Origin: Anisakis pegreffii | Lineage: Eukaryota; Nematoda; Chromadorea; Rhabditida; Anisakidae | Direction: 5' to 3' | Assembly (NCBI GenBank): GCA_035041965.1 | Contig: JAPYMA010000059.1 | Coordinates: forward strand, 36,068 to 100,067 | DNA: 64,000 bases | Part shown: piece after piece, positions 1-13,100 of the stretch | How positions within the stretch are numbered: the stretch's first letter is position 1 | Layout: every line of letters begins with the position of its first letter | Notes under the pieces: generated by a model | The model's input: only the letters and a program-made list of their open reading frames with translations | Told to the model about the DNA's origin: nothing | Databases searched by the model: none | Program-made: the position numbers and the translations under genes

Positions 1-3000
1 GTGACCAAATTACCGAACCACTGCAGTGAATCGTATGAAGTAAGGAACAGATTCAACTTTTGTTAGCTATTTCTTGAATGTTTTGAAGTGTTTGAATGAT
101 ATTGGGAATTTGATGGCCATATGAAAAATATGAAAATCAATTCATTTTGTTGAATTGTTCGTCTGATGTTCGTGAATTATTTTCGGTTAAACTGAAACTG
201 ATAGAGCCCAGAGACTGTGCTCGTTATCATTCCAAAGACTTTCATTAGTTATTAATCATCTGTTATAGGTAGCCTAAAATTGAAATAGACTTTTCTGCAT
301 GAGTCTTCTGAACATTGAAAGTGAAATGTTCCATTCGAAGCAACCACTAAAATCAAATCACCATATCATAAAAGCCTGAAATCAAATCTGATCATCAAAG
401 TGGATCAAAGCAATCACCATATGAGCCACTTCATGTGCCAGAACATCGGTGACCACACGACGTTCACGAAGACTATTCAGTCGTGGATTATAGACAATGT
501 ACTTCTGACGTACCACTATTAAACCCCAGTTTTCCATTGCCAATACGCGCAACTCCGGAACCGCGAGTACATCTGCAACCAGATTCACCATAGAATTTGA
601 TTCTGCCCTTTTACAGGGCACCAATTACTTATCATTCGCGTGTTGTGACCACCAATCATCTCAATGCAACTTCTACTATCGCCGAAGCGTGCTGAATCTA
701 TTGAGGATTTGTCTCAATGCCACAGCAGCTCATAGAATATGTATGCATATTCCATTGTATCCATGCTAAACCACCGACATGCCCAGGATTTTCATGTTAG
801 ACGGAAATATTTCTAAAATATTTATTTATTTCTCGCTCCTTCACCGTAGCGATATCATTTCTCGTCTCTTCAGTTCAATCTTGGTCTCCTTTGAGAGTTA
901 GCCATGCGATTTTCTCAGTCTAATCTAATTTCATCGGCCGTAACGTTTTGCACTGGTGGTACGGGCTGCAAGAGTGTTGCTTCATTACGCATATTCACCG
1001 TTTTCCGCTAATCGTAAGATATTCGGCCATTATTGAATTGTTTCGTACGTAGTTTTTCTTAAAGACTTGAAGAAATTTGCAAGACAGCACAATGACATAA
1101 TTAATTTACATTGCATGTTGTTACACTTGATCTGTTCATGTATCTTTTGCTCATTCAACCAAAATTTGTCTTTGATTTGTTGATAATGTTATTCGTATGT
1201 GTGTTGTACAAATGGACTTAATTAATTCGCTTTTCTTGAATGCGCAATAACTAAACTATGCTATGTCAAGGTGATCCAATTGCTGTCTTTAATATAACAA
1301 CGCATCATGCAATTGCTGCTGCTTTATGGGTGTGTGAACTGCGCGATTGAATGAAAACCATTGAAATGATATATCTTTCGTGAATGAATATGCAAAAACG
1401 CAATGGACACGTTTTTGATGATATCACGATTGCAATGCTGTCTCAGTGATCACAAGAAAAGAAACAACTGTTGCGCATTCGATTGATCTGAGAATGTCTT
1501 TGCTTATTATTATCATCAGTCTCGTCAATGTCGTTGTTATCGTTATCAGTGCTGAGCAGCGATCGGTAAGATTGCTGAACCACAACGAAACGCTACCTTC
1601 TGTAGGATCAGTCACTCCTGTCCCTATATCACCTTCCCCATCAGCTTATTCTAATGCGGAAGCTCAGTATTTGTACGTTCCAAATGAACAAATCAACCAT
1701 GTTCATGTTGAACCTCATCAAATCTCACGTCTTATCAAAGGTTTGTCTCATGCTGAACTTGCTTTGAATGAGTGATCTGACGCGAGCGATCAAATGCATA
1801 TCAAACACATCTACGTGTACTGCTCTTATAAGAAATTGTAGAAATGCTGGAATCATCGTGAATCTCTCTGATTAGTATCTGATGGCTTCAAATATTGCAG
1901 AAAAAGAGGCTGATGGCTGGTTGGTAGCTTCGATTTGCGCTTATACGCTATATAACGAGACAGTCTATGCGATAAATTATGCAAGAAAGACAGCACCGAC
2001 AAGGCAACGAGTTTTTACGAATCTGACAGTTGAACAGTTGGAATCAATTAGTGCCGAAATGACCGAGGCAAGATTCGACCCGATCAATATATGCTCATCA
2101 AAAACCAACGAACAGGTCAGTTGATTGATTAAATTCCAGTGATCAGTCAATTTTCATGAAATTAAATAGATGATTTTGATACAGGCTAAAGTTCGACTAC
2201 GTATCAACGATTCAAAAGCTTCTCTCGCAAATTTTATACAATCCGAGAACGTTTCTGAATGATTCGTATTGTAGGTGAGCATTATCATACAAAAAATCTC
2301 ACTCAGAGATCTGACCGTAGCCGACAATGGCGATACCACTCCGTTCTCATGGCGATGTCATGCAATGATAAATAACCTGTTGAAGAAGTGCATAATTCGA
2401 AGACTTTGCTAATTTGCTAATGGATTTAACTCGACGTCAGTGATGACAATGATATATTTGCAGAAAAGATCATTCTCAGCAATTTGGCATAAAACAGACT
2501 CATACCTATTCCACTATATCATTGAACTTGAATTAATCCAGTCGTGTATTAAAGCGGACGTTCACAATGCTAACGAGAACTACTATGCGCATCTTTTCGA
2601 GGTTTGACTTTGCCATATCATCTACTGTTTCTTCTATGTGACTTTCTCCTTATGCTCGAATCTTTCTGCTGGAGTCTTTCTCATTTAAACAAAAATTCTC
2701 CACAGTTTTCCATCATCATCAAGCATTTTTCATATAGTTATATCCATGAATGATCATCTAAAGACGTCATGATCATGATCAGAGAAGACGAGTGCGCTTT
2801 TAGGTATTCACGAATGAAGGTTTGGAATACTGTATTGGAATTTGGAAGAAGAGTAGGACGAGTATAGAGTATCGAATACAGACCGGCACTGATTTGAAGT
2901 TGATGCAAGAGCAAATGAAAAATTGCGAAATGACCGTGAGCCGTGTGTCGGCAATGCGCACCACCGATACAGGCCAACTAGTATTCTATATTATTTGGTT

Positions 3001-6000
3001 GGGTGTCGCATTTTCATGGCTAAATCATGAAATACCGATAACAACAACATCGACAGCGTCTAGATGGCGAAGTCGACGGCAAAACCATCAGAGTTCTCTT
3101 GATCATTATCGGATCAATTCTTTGCTCGATCAACAAATCGAGCAAATGATGTTGTTCGAGGAAATCCCATCGCTATCAATCTCGGTGATCACCGAAAAAG
3201 GCGTGCAAATCTCAAAATCCTACGGCTATGCAGATATACGTCAACTGCGCAATGTATACATATTCATTCATGTAGTTTTTATGCTTTCACCACACATAAA
3301 ACTCACATTCAGAATCAAACGCTGGATTCTGTGAAGTCCCAGCCATAAGAAAGCCCGTGTGGTGAATTAATTTCAAAAATGTGCAGTCAGTTTCTGAATT
3401 CCACTCAATTCGTGAGTATTGATCATCGCAAGTGTGATGGAACTTCACTGATGAAAAAAAAGAGCGGAGTGCATCAAAAGTGCAAAAAGATTATTGATAG
3501 AGTCGAATTACTGAACATGGAATTAGCTTTGAAACGCAATTACTGTGCTCGTTGTTTTTTCAAACATTTTTTTGTACTTTTGTTTAATGAATCACCAGAA
3601 AATCCTGCAAAAATTCTACTTTGCCTGCCGCAACTCGCCCGCTTCTCAACGAGTGACACTGAAAATTTTAACATTCTTATGTGGCAACTTTCATTAAAGG
3701 CAACACCGTACAGTAAATATAGGACAGCAAGTATCAGTAAGGTTCTCACAGCGATGGCAATTCAACGACTTCTCGATAAAGGCCTTCTGAAAACAATCGA
3801 CGCTAGAGTTTTTGGCGACGGCTCCATACTTGGTCACAAGTTTGATCATGCGGATCATGCAAACACGTCGCATCGGAATCAGTTCATGAATTTGATAACT
3901 GTTAAACATCTCTTAGAGCACACCGTTGGAGCATGGGGAAATCAAGAGCGTCTTGAATACGAGAGGTTCGAAATGTCCTATTCTTAAACGATTCCAAATC
4001 AGAATTATTTGACAATTCACAGTCATACTTACGATTATATCTTACAATTATTTTACAATTAGATCTTACAATTATGATTGTTCACGACCACCTTACAATC
4101 TCATGCGATTGAGTTCATCAAACACATTTGCTCAACGTGTACAGATCATATCTTTCAACAATTGCACTGAAATCTCAATGAGCACTTCTCCATAGCTTCA
4201 GTGAAAAGTTTTTAGACGCGAAACGAATCGGACTGAATTCTTCAAATGGCTTCTGCAAACACATCCGCTACGCTATCCGCCTGGCCGACGACATCTATAC
4301 TCGAATATTGGCTACATGTTTCTTGGACGTGTCATTGAAGCATTATCTGGGCAGACTTATGAGACATTCGTTAGTGCTGAGATCCTCGAGCCGTTGAATA
4401 TTAGTGCACGCATTGGACGACGACAACATCAGCAGCGTCAACAGTACGAGGTCAAAAATGTTGAAGAATCACTGAATTCTTATTGCTTCTATTGGTTGAT
4501 AGAAATAACAACCAATACACTACAGTAATATTCGAACTGTTCACTCAGTTGAGTGATTGCGTTTGATTTTACGGTGATCGTTGCTAAAATCCACACTTTC
4601 TTTACAATTCCAGTACGAATCGTAGTATCCAGTAAGATAAGCAGTGTTTCTTGTCGATTTATAGAACGATAATTTTCAGTTAGTTCGAATACACTTCGTG
4701 CTTATTCGATCATTATTAACATGATATTCTTAAACCTTTTCTGAACACAAATCATCCAAAATGAACTTCAATGATCCAATTCCCTTTCAACTATAACAAT
4801 ACGAACACCCCGTCATAATATGAAATCTGAATGAATGTCATTATGAAAAGTTATGGCTAACTGGCATACGTTTTTTTTTCATGAAACCAGCTTCCTGTCG
4901 TCGTGATTCATCTTCGTCAATAATTTAATACGATCGAAATGATCAAAAACGAATCAGGTGATCGCCGCTATTCGATGCAATGAAAAGCCATCAGCATCAT
5001 TTGTTAGCGAACCAAAAATCATACAAACCGCTGACTTGTGAACAGGAAGACTCGCTCATTATTCGACGAAAGTAATCAAGGGGTTTTTTCTTTTTTCAGG
5101 TATCATACTACTCACCGGACAACGCGAATCCCTACTTCAATTGGGATCCGGAACGAATGGATTCGGCCGCAGGGTGGGTGCTAACTGCATCCCAAATAGC
5201 GAAAATTATGTTCGAGTTGGCTGAGGAACGGAACGTTGGAAAATACGGTTAGTTTTTAGTGCTGTAATCCTAAATTGAAGCACTCAATTCCTGATATTTT
5301 GAGATATTTATCAATATGATCGATTTTGTTTTCATTTGTCCACTATTGATTCAGAGAGCAAATCAATAGTACGATCATCACGATTTCGCTCTGATTTCAG
5401 CTCTTCTATGGGAACACTCAGAAAGACGTCTGAATTATGGTCGTGGACTTCAACTCGTCCCAAAATCGTCCGATTTAGCCTACCATTATGGCTCAATGGC
5501 CGGAACAGAAGCAATCGCCTATTGTGCACCGAATTTTGGTTTAGGAATTGTAATTAATACTCGAGGTGCGCGAGAGAATCACTTGACGGGTTGGATGCAA
5601 AGGGTTGCGAACTTTTTAAGGACTCATTTTAGAGATATGTGAATCGAAACGGTTTTTCGGGTATTTCACGTCGTGATATTGTTGTAATCGATGAATGCTT
5701 TGCATATGTACAGGTAGAATGGCATTGATGTAAATATGAATAATGTAAATGGTATGATAAAACTGAGGAATTCGCTTGCTGCAATAATATCACTATAGCC
5801 AATGCGTATCATCATGAATTGCTGTTGCCTTTCAGTGTCACTTATTTTGGGCAAATCTTTGAGAACACTTCAACAATTTGAAACGCGAACGAACATTTAC
5901 CTAGATGATTGGACGAGTTATAACAAATAGCATAACTAACGATAACTAAGACTATGAACGGAACAAGTCATGTTCGAATAGGTGAAGTGTTACTTACCGA

Positions 6001-9000
6001 GTTTTTTGAGTGGATATTGAATCGCAAAAAAATCCTCATAATATTGCATCAGACGGCACACAATGTCGAGTGCGTAGAGGGTGTCGTTTGAGATTGTCTC
6101 CTTCGACCATATACGTATCTGTACTCAACAAACTCATTGTTCAGTTGATCATGAGCATGAATCGTATGAACGTTTTCATGCTTGATGTGGTGATAAATTC
6201 GGACATTTTTTGCTATTCATTTGTTACATCCGCCAGAAACTCGGTTATTTCATACTGCAATTTGATATCGAATGTGCGTAATTCGATATGTTTGAAGTCG
6301 GTAAACTCACAGCTTAAAATATATATGTAACTCATGGAAGTGAATGTGTGCACATTTCAAATTGCTCTACATAATCAAATAGCGAAACAGAGTTCATAGT
6401 TCTCTCACTCGTTTTTGTGCTCAAGAATGCCCATCAAAGTTTTTAATCTAGCTTCTTTCATGCAATTAGACTAGCTTGCAGTGTAGTGATTTTACAAGGT
6501 CACTAAAGTACGTGTATGTTTCGAAAATGAGAAATTGAAACAACGTCTTATTTGTGCCACAAAAATATTTCTTTGAAATGATGAAAATTGATGGATTACG
6601 CAACGGTGTGTAACATAACAATAACAATGCGTCGTGGTGTCATCGCATGATTATTACACAAAATTTTCACCCAAATTTTTACAAAAGGACATTCCCCTTG
6701 GCACTAGCAGCTAATCGTCATGACAGTTTTTATTCAATTTTCATTTCATCCAATAGATGAATGAGAAATGTGAAATTATGAGTTCGTAAACATACGATAA
6801 CAATTAAATTGAAAATTTTGTTTAATTAGAAATCAAAGTCGATTGATACTTTGATGTTTGATGTAATTTCTTCGCCTCTGGAAAGTCAATTATGCGCTTG
6901 ATTGTGTGTTGTCTCTACTTTTGCTCATTCAGTTCATTTCTCGTTTTGCACACACACACACACACACACACAACAAAAAAATTTGCACTAACAATTCCGT
7001 TGAAATGTTCAATGAAACTTTAAAAATGTACTGTGACAATAAAAGGTAACTTTTATCACACTTCATTAGAAGCCATTATCAAATGTCTTCGAAAAGTCTT
7101 TTATTTTATTAGACAATTTACGACCTATTATAAGTGCACAGCGAAATTGCTTGTGCCAAATGGTAATAACTTAAGGAAATGAAACGAATTCATAAGTGTG
7201 ATCTGGATTACCTCAATATTTCGACACATCCGAAAACGAGAAACAAAATCGCTCACTGCTATTGCCAGCAGATATGTGGACATTTTTGGGGTTGCCTCGA
7301 ATTCCGTCTCAATCCATTCACTTCAAATGAAAGCAAATGAAACAGCGAGGTGTTATTATTTTGTCACAAGTGAGTGTATTGGATAATCTTTTAAGTTCAA
7401 TATGCTTAATGGCGACGACGATATTCTTTGTAATATTTCTTCTCGTAATATTTCTTTTAACAAATCAAATTCATTTCGCCTCTTTAGATGAATCTTTTGA
7501 CATTGTGATCAATGATGGTATGAGATTTAGGTATTGGCTTGTCTCAGATAGCATCCTATCGTCAGAATTGAACGCATTGATTATGATCATACTGATAAAG
7601 TTAAAAATAATGATGATAAAGATCAAAAGTTTGACGAAGTGATCAAGTGAAATCACGATAACTCCTCACTCATTCATGTGACGAACTCGTCTTGCGGGTG
7701 AATTCGATATCGTTGTGGTACCAGTTGGGTGTATAACGGTGATGAGAAAAGAGGACTTCATTTCGGGTTCATCGAAACACGGCAGCATACGACTCGCATC
7801 TGTTGGCTGCAGTTGTGTTGTTGCCAAAGTTCTACAAGCATACAATTTCGCATTCAAATGATTTACTAATGAGCATGTTTCACCACTCAGATCTTGAACA
7901 TTTAACACAGACAAAGTTTCTCGTTTTTCAACTATTCAAACACTACGATGGGACATTTTTATCACTAAATTGAAAAAATTCTGCTGCTGAAATTTGTTAG
8001 CACTTTTATGCGGACTAGTCAGTTTTTGAAAACAAAACCTTACGATCTCATTCAATTGTCCAAATAATGTTTAATCGCATAATTCAATATTTATTGTTCA
8101 CATCTTTTTGATGCATATTAACAGAAATATCAATGGATATCAACAACACTACATGAAATTGTCTAACTCACAACAAATAATTCTGATCAACGAATTGGAT
8201 GTTCCACTATACACGACGATACGAGAAAATTTATAGTATATGTGTATGTGAATTTCTGTGAGCGTTAAGAAGTTCCCCATTCTTCCGAAATTGCAAACAA
8301 TCGACTGCACGGTGACTGTGTGTGAACTCTACATTCTGTGTGTTTTCTCATCAATTAATCAAACATTTGAGACGTTGAAAGTGAAAAAGGAACTGGCAAA
8401 AAAAAGATTTGTCGTTTCAATTTTCAAACACTCTTCACAACAAAGAGCACTTTTTTGCTTGATTACCTAATAAATCTGAGGTTATCAATTTGTGAATGGT
8501 TAACAGTAAATCAACCAGTCAAGTGTCGTTTACTTTTAAAATCAGTGAAGTGATTCGTTGGTCTTCTGATGGGGTGTGAAACAAAGGTGGCTCATGAACC
8601 TTGTATTGCACCTCAGTCAGTTGCTGAATGCTGATGCTGATGACAATGATGTATGGGGTGTACGTGATCAGAATGTTACTTGGCTGTTGTGTGTTCCTTC
8701 AAGAAACAATCGCGAAAACGAGTTTACTAAACACACAAAAAAAATTTGCACTTTCATTAGATGTTTCATTATGAAAGTTCGAGTTGTCTCATTTTGATAG
8801 GTGCATACTGATCATTTCTGCAGAACCCTCGATGACTCCGTGGTTGATGCCATCAAAAAGCTACTCCTTGAACCACAATCAGTGTCATCAGTCATAATCA
8901 TCAGTAATTCTAATGATAAAAACCAACATGAATGCTACTAGCGAAATGCGGCGAGATTCCGTCAGCAAAACGTCGTTCAACGTCAACCTATTTCACAATC

Positions 9001-10126
9001 AATTAAGATGCCTAATAAGAGTTGGCAATATGAGTGATGAATAATAATCATTAATTCGAGAATTCAATTGATATGACATTTGACCGACCGTAAAGGTCAT
9101 TTAAGGAAAACGTGACGGCGTCTGAAAACCATGCAAAAAGCATTTTGAGTGTCTTTCCAAGAAATATATTCTTCTTGAAGTCGTCGTTGTTTACGCAATA
9201 AACGTTGTGAATGTGAATGTGAGCATTTCAACGATTGGTCTAATTCGGCTGGACAGATTACCTTTTAACTCTTATTGGATTATGGAGTTGATCAACTAAG
9301 AAAACATTCGCTAACGTTTAATTTGCTGGAATTCTTATCTCTTTTTTCATCTGAAAAACAGCAAAAGACAATGTGAAATTACTGAAAAATAGAAGAATGC
9401 TCACCGAAGTTCGTCATTGACCTCATAAACAGCTTTATACAATCCACCACTCCAAACATCACCAATATAGCCACGATAGTTGATGAATAGCACATAGTGA
9501 TTATCTCGAATCAGCATTGAGTCAAATCGAAATTCGATCGCATAAACATCGTCCGCTTCATATCGGAACGCGTTGATCTCAGAAACGGCAATCGATCGAT
9601 TCGTATTGTCGAGCAACAGAATCGATGATGTCTTTATGCTCAAGTTTTTCCCATTCAATACCACTCGATCAGTCGATTCTCGGCACTCAAAATCAATTCT
9701 CAACTCACCATTTGTCGTGAAATTCAAATGACCGAAATTCAGCACATCCCGATACGGTAAAAATACTTGTAGTTTTAACGTATAGAGAACTGGTCGATGA
9801 CTGGACGGTAAACGTATATATTTGTTGGAATTCGTCGTCTTTGAGGGTTGCAAATGAATAACAGATCCTAGAGATGATCGATTATAACTGCCTGAATGAT
9901 GATGTCTGTGATGTGAGTGATTGTATTCAATTGACGGATGTGCTACAGATAATGATGACGATGAGGATAAGCCTTGTTTTACGATACTGTTCGAGGACTG
10001 CGGGAAGATTATCAGGGCTAATGCGACTAGTATCAAGAGAACAACTGGTATGAGCACACATAATTGCAGCCGAAGCGTTGTGGAACTGCTCTGAAACCGT
10101 ACAGACGTGCTTGATTTAGCCATCAT
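1..10126 (-). CDS. M1-family membrane aminopeptidase (gluzincin), 5' part, runs off the left edge
   Basis: Zinc metallo-aminopeptidase that would trim N-terminal residues from peptides at the cell surface. Exons read on the minus strand: 9405-10126, 7687-7831, 7212-7307, 5998-6118, 418-572 and 1-20 (incomplete); every junction keeps frame, giving about 419 residues here. A short cytoplasmic tail and one hydrophobic segment (about residues 19-41) indicate a type II membrane protein. The M1 N-terminal domain follows, with QLQPTDASRMLPCFDEPEMK, then TPKMSTYLLAIAVSDF and ALDIVCRLMQYYEDFF. The exopeptidase motif is LAMEN (372-376) instead of GAMEN. The zinc motif is HEVAH (408-412), followed across an intron by MWFGNLVT, where the family usually has QWFGNLVT. 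The third zinc ligand (Glu) and the C-terminal half lie outside the window. The intron at 573-5997 contains another gene on the opposite strand. The 7307 acceptor is less certain than the others. Family assignment is firm; activity is uncertain. Confidence 0.9.
1494..5642 (+). CDS. Secreted BTRD1-repeat / serine beta-lactamase-fold protein (LACT-like), nested gene
   Basis: Probable secreted serine hydrolase of the class C beta-lactamase/penicillin-binding-protein fold. Exons: 1494-1740, 1901-2115, 2185-2250, 2464-2601, 2804-3253, 3700-3965, 4216-4450, 5100-5247, 5401-5642, about 668 residues. ATG 1494 opens a signal peptide (residues 1-20). Residues ~83-330 hold imperfect repeats of the BTRD1 type (YA-x2-Y, FSAIWHKTDSY, YCIGIWKK), then the hydrolase domain. 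Catalytic motifs: SISK at 383-386 (nucleophile Ser383, Lys386), YSN at 488-490, and HYG at 617-619 in place of KTG. This repeat-plus-lactamase layout is known from fungal polyglycine hydrolases and some nematode proteins. A further in-frame segment (2279 to about 2400) may be an additional exon; frame is kept without it. The whole gene lies inside an intron of the minus-strand M1 aminopeptidase. Substrate unknown. Confidence 0.85.
4041..4102. repeat. Degenerate short direct repeats (TTACAATTA-like)
   Basis: Four spaced copies of a TTACAAT core lie in the intron between lactamase-gene exons 3700-3965 and 4216-4450. No function is evident. Confidence 0.4.
6949..6972. repeat. (CA)12 microsatellite
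   Basis: Twelve uninterrupted CA dinucleotides in the M1 aminopeptidase intron between exons 5998-6118 and 7212-7307. Likely length-polymorphic. Confidence 0.95.
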
Positions 10127-13100
10127 ATTATGCAGATTTTTTCATTCGCAGTTTGATTTTTGGTTATTTTTCCCACTTTCTCACTGTTTACCCAACTATT
10201 CAATCACTTATACGCTTGAAAGGATTACGTTTCAAGTTTAATAGTTCGAATTTCGATAACGATGTTGATCTCGCTGCAGAGCAAAATCACATCGACAGTA
10301 ATAATCACAGCAGCTTTCAGAAAATAACCCTACTTGTTCAGTTTTGAAATAAATACACGGAAATTGGAAATATTTCACAAATTTCCCCAAATCCAACAGT
10401 CGAATAATCGAACTGAATGTTGAAACCGAAGCTTGAAATTATAGGAAATTATGCGCTTGAGACGGAAGATGGATACTCAATGGAGAACGATTCTGACTGT
10501 TGATATGTTCAGTGAATAACCGTGATGATGAAATAATGTTAAGAGCGATTGATGCTAATGATGTTCAGTTCTATGAATAAAAGTGTGCTTTTTTGGTCGA
10601 AGATAAATCAAACTATAACGCAGATGATGCTAATTGATGTTGATAGTGAGCACAACTTCAAATTAATGTCATATAATCAATGAGTTAGCAACGATACAGC
10701 AATCAATTAGTTGTGAAGAAGATGTTGATTAGTAATAATATTGACGATAATCCACATTAGCAATGATAATATTAATGTTGGTAATAGATTGAAGTAGTAA
10801 TAGAGTAATGATAATCGCTATTAGTAATGATAATAACGATGTTCAATGGTTTGAGATGCAATCAGCGGATCTGACGAAAAGACGCTAATGGCATTGATAA
10901 ATAATAGCGTTTATTGCATTCCCTCTTCATCAGTCAGTTCAGAGAAACACCGAAGACTCATTTCCATGATGCGGCTACGTATTTAATCATCTGAAGAATT
11001 TGAAATTTACACCACCTCAAATGATTTCATGAAGTTGCATTCGATGAAGGCATTCAATTGAGTACAAAGTGACGAACTCGTTTGCCGATTCCAGAATCAC
11101 GAACAAACGTTCGCTCGATTCAACAATCAACCGTTATTGATAGAACTATTGAAATATGGTGATGATCAGTTTTAATTTGCTTCAAATAAATCTGAGAAAC
11201 GTTCTGTGATCAATATGTCACATGAATGCTATTAAGTGTTCACATCAAAGTGAATTACGACATCACATAATGAAAATGAATTCATTAGTGGCATTTATCA
11301 AAATTATGTGAACATTTGCTAAATGATAAATTTCTTAATAATACTTCACCATCATCACCTAAACTTATCCAAGTTTACCCCTAACTAAGTTGAAATCAGA
11401 GACTTTCGAGCGCTGATTGAAACTGAACTCTTAATCATAGCAATAATTCAAGTGAACCAGCAGATGCTGACTTCTATGAGAAGGCTTTGCGATTATGAAA
11501 CAAATAGGTGGGTCGAAGTGTGCATGTATGCATGGATAAGCGGATGGACGCTTGAATGGACAGATAAGACTCGAAAAGAAGTGAAATAGAGCAAATGAAG
11601 GAGTTCAGATAAGCGGAATACTGATTTCCTGTTGAGTATTTAGTATGTACAATGAGATTATTCATTTCAGATTTAATTGGGATTTGGGATGATCTGATAA
11701 ATTGGTTATTCAATTGCAGTCAGCGTGATTCGAATGATGCGATGCAGAGGATTGCGTTCACGAATCAATCGCTCGGTGATGAAATTGAATCGCCAATATA
11801 AGCGATGACGGCTGGCCGCATATGGCTTCTGTTGTTTAATTGAATTAATGAGGGATGAATTCAGATAGGATGGATGTGAAATAACGATAATAACGCATCA
11901 GAGATGATGATGGATGCTCATGATAATAAAATGATATTTGCGGAATGAGGGTTAATTACTTTGATCAATTATGAGTGTTGATGGCTGCTGATGAGGAGGC
12001 ATGAATATCTATCTCAAAGGAATTCAACAGCGGTGTTGTCGATTGAAAGGACTTGTGAATATCGCGCAATATGAATTCTCAAATTTTTGAATGTTTTGAC
12101 AGGAAATTGTTTTCTGCAAGTGTTTTTGATGAATGATAGCAATTGACAACAGCATCACGAGAATATTGGTGATAGTGTCATGATGACAACACGACAATAG
12201 TAACAATGGTAATCACATTGATCAACAATGATAATAGTAATAATATCAATGATACGAGCATTAACAATAATGATAACAAATCACATTAACGATAATAATA
12301 ATAATAGAAAGAACAATGATCATAGTAAAGGTTAAAATGATTAAGTAATAAGGATGTTGATAATGATAATGATAGCAATAAGAAATGAGTGGAGCGCTAT
12401 TCGACTGCGTTTTCGATGGAAATGTGAAGTTGATCAGGAGGGTGCACCGCGTTCGGTCGATGATAAATGACGACGACCATTCTCGGTGGTTACGTGAATG
12501 ATGGCGATGCAAAATTGATGGAACTGTCATGAAACAGGCAAAAATAAAGTTGAAGTTCAACTTTACGTTGTAAATTGTCAGTTAAAAGAAAGAACGAGTA
12601 ATCGGTCATTTGAGTAATCACTACATCGGTTGGTTGGAAAATTCGTTGATGACGATTTTGATAACGAAAATGTGACAGCAGTACAAAATACAGCAGAGTC
12701 TCGGTTCATCGACACTCTATTTTCGGAGCTAAACGACTGAAATGGGAAGTGCACCGAGCCGGAGAAGCATCTGGTGTGTTATTGGTTTGATCCGTGTTTC
12801 CAGAAGCAAACTTCAATTGCATGGCACTGATTGAAGTCCTTATTTATCCCCGTTGGTAAAGTTCTCTGAACATGAGCGAATAGGCAACACAGATTTGGCA
12901 TAGATGCATCGAATGCTAAGCACACACTTATGATCGATCACCATCCCTAATTTGACTCCTATCAAAGTCATGCCTGGCATTGTGATCTCGAGTAACAATG
13001 ATGGCTCATAATAGTGATAATATTAGCATTATCACTGCCCATCCAACTGATAATGCGATCCACCGTATTTGTGATATAAGTTAAGCGTCAAACAATAAAG

